From: Siansivirga zeaxanthinifaciens CC-SAMT-1
GTDB lineage: Bacteria > Bacteroidota > Bacteroidia > Flavobacteriales > Flavobacteriaceae
DNA length: 64,000 bases
NCBI RefSeq assembly: GCF_000941055.1
Contig: NZ_CP007202.1
Span: 1,298,001 to 1,362,000 of the forward strand
Reading direction: 5' to 3'
Below the pieces are notes generated by a model, which did no database searches, was not told where the DNA came from, and worked only from the letters and a program-made list of their open reading frames with translations. The position numbers and the translations under genes were made by a program. Shown here piece by piece: positions 63,707 to 64,000 of the stretch (the first letter of the stretch is position 1; each line of letters begins with the position of its first letter).

Positions 63707-64000
63707 ATGAAGCAATTTTTAAGTTACATTTTTTTAATATTTACGGTACTTTGTTTTTCTCAGGAAAAGCAACATGCTTCATATATAGATTTTAATTATT
63801 TTACAGGAAATATTGCCCTGCATAATAACAGTATTCTGCATTTAATTAATGGGCATCCTGAAGGGGTTATTGTTAGTTGGAATAAGAAAACCTTTGGTTA
63901 TAACGATTGGGAACAACGTTATAATTACCCCGATTATGGAGCGACGTTTATTTACCAAAATCTTAAAAATAATGTTTTAGGTAATAATTACTCGCTTTAC
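63707..64000 (+). CDS. PagL-like acyloxyacyl hydrolase / lipid A deacylase, 5' part
   Basis: An open frame from ATG 63707 to the window end, 98 codons. Signal peptide MKQFLSYIFLIFTVLCFSQ is followed by a segment matching flavobacterial outer-membrane acyloxyacyl hydrolases: GNIALHNNSILHLINGHPEG, SWNKKTFGYNDWEQRYNYPD and GATFIYQNLKNNVLGNNY. The known family forms a small outer-membrane beta-barrel that removes a fatty acid from lipid A; the active-site residues would be beyond the window. It begins 35 bases after metF on the same strand. Confidence 0.7.
   Translation, partial: MKQFLSYIFLIFTVLCFSQEKQHASYIDFNYFTGNIALHNNSILHLINGHPEGVIVSWNKKTFGYNDWEQRYNYPDYGATFIYQNLKNNVLGNNYSLY

Overview
The window looks like a chromosomal stretch of a marine-type member of the Flavobacteriaceae (Bacteroidetes). 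The evidence is the strong A+T bias, promoters of the Bacteroidetes form (TTG ... TAnnTTTG), a GLPGLI-family protein paired with an outer-membrane barrel protein, a K+-dependent membrane pyrophosphatase, Bacteroidetes-type arginine genes (carbamoylation of an N-acylated ornithine), and dispersed flavobacterial palindromic repeats. I saw no insertion sequence, prophage, CRISPR array or rRNA operon. Almost everything is core metabolism, so the novelty lies mainly in gene regulation and gene architecture.

Layout. 1-980: edge of a lipoprotein gene and a decayed M1 peptidase gene. 981-4040: soluble and membrane pyrophosphatases side by side. 4043-8084 (minus): S9 peptidase, deoxynucleoside kinase, propeller-like protein. 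8309-11863: GLPGLI protein and outer-membrane protein. 11881-14462: tRNA-Tyr, a frameshifted ttcA, and metK behind a probable SAM-II (long-loop) riboswitch. 14656-21991: isoleucine/valine operon ilvD-B-N-C plus ilvA, preceded by a 20-residue Ile/Val-rich leader peptide and a terminator/antiterminator pair. 22175-23773: gapN. 23952-35298: a continuous arginine-proline cluster (GNAT N-acylglutamate synthase candidate, argG, argC, proC, argD, proA, proB, argF', argB, argE, argH), preceded by a 22-residue leader ending in a run of Arg codons. 35324-37365: acyltransferase and BASS-type transporter. 37447-39752 (minus): leuA-leuB. 39901-41451: unknown helical protein. 41566-46494: SAM-I riboswitch, metY, and a MetX-aspartate kinase-homoserine dehydrogenase fusion. 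46608-56225: metZ-like gene, an Rrf2 regulator, then the assimilatory sulfate reduction operon (DUF2061, cysH, cysD, cysN, sulfite reductase with a HEPN-like tail, siroheme genes, FNR-like oxidoreductase). 56371-57988: cysE-cysM. 58071-63671: a second SAM-I riboswitch, metH split into two genes with a four-helix-bundle gene between them, a small unknown protein, and metF. 63707-64000: start of a PagL-like lipid A deacylase.

How the genes work together. Sulfate is activated and reduced to sulfide by CysDN, CysH and a siroheme sulfite reductase. Its siroheme comes from CobA and the CysG-N-like protein, and its electrons probably come from the FNR-like enzyme. Sulfide enters cysteine through CysE/CysM, or enters homocysteine directly through MetY/MetZ acting on an acylhomoserine made by the MetX-AK-HSD fusion. 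Split MetH with MetF methylates homocysteine, and MetK makes SAM. Three SAM-sensing RNA elements of two structural classes cover metK, metY-metX-thrA and metH. Branched-chain and arginine genes appear instead to be controlled by leader-peptide translation. The window is therefore an unusually dense cluster of RNA-level feedback control over amino-acid synthesis.
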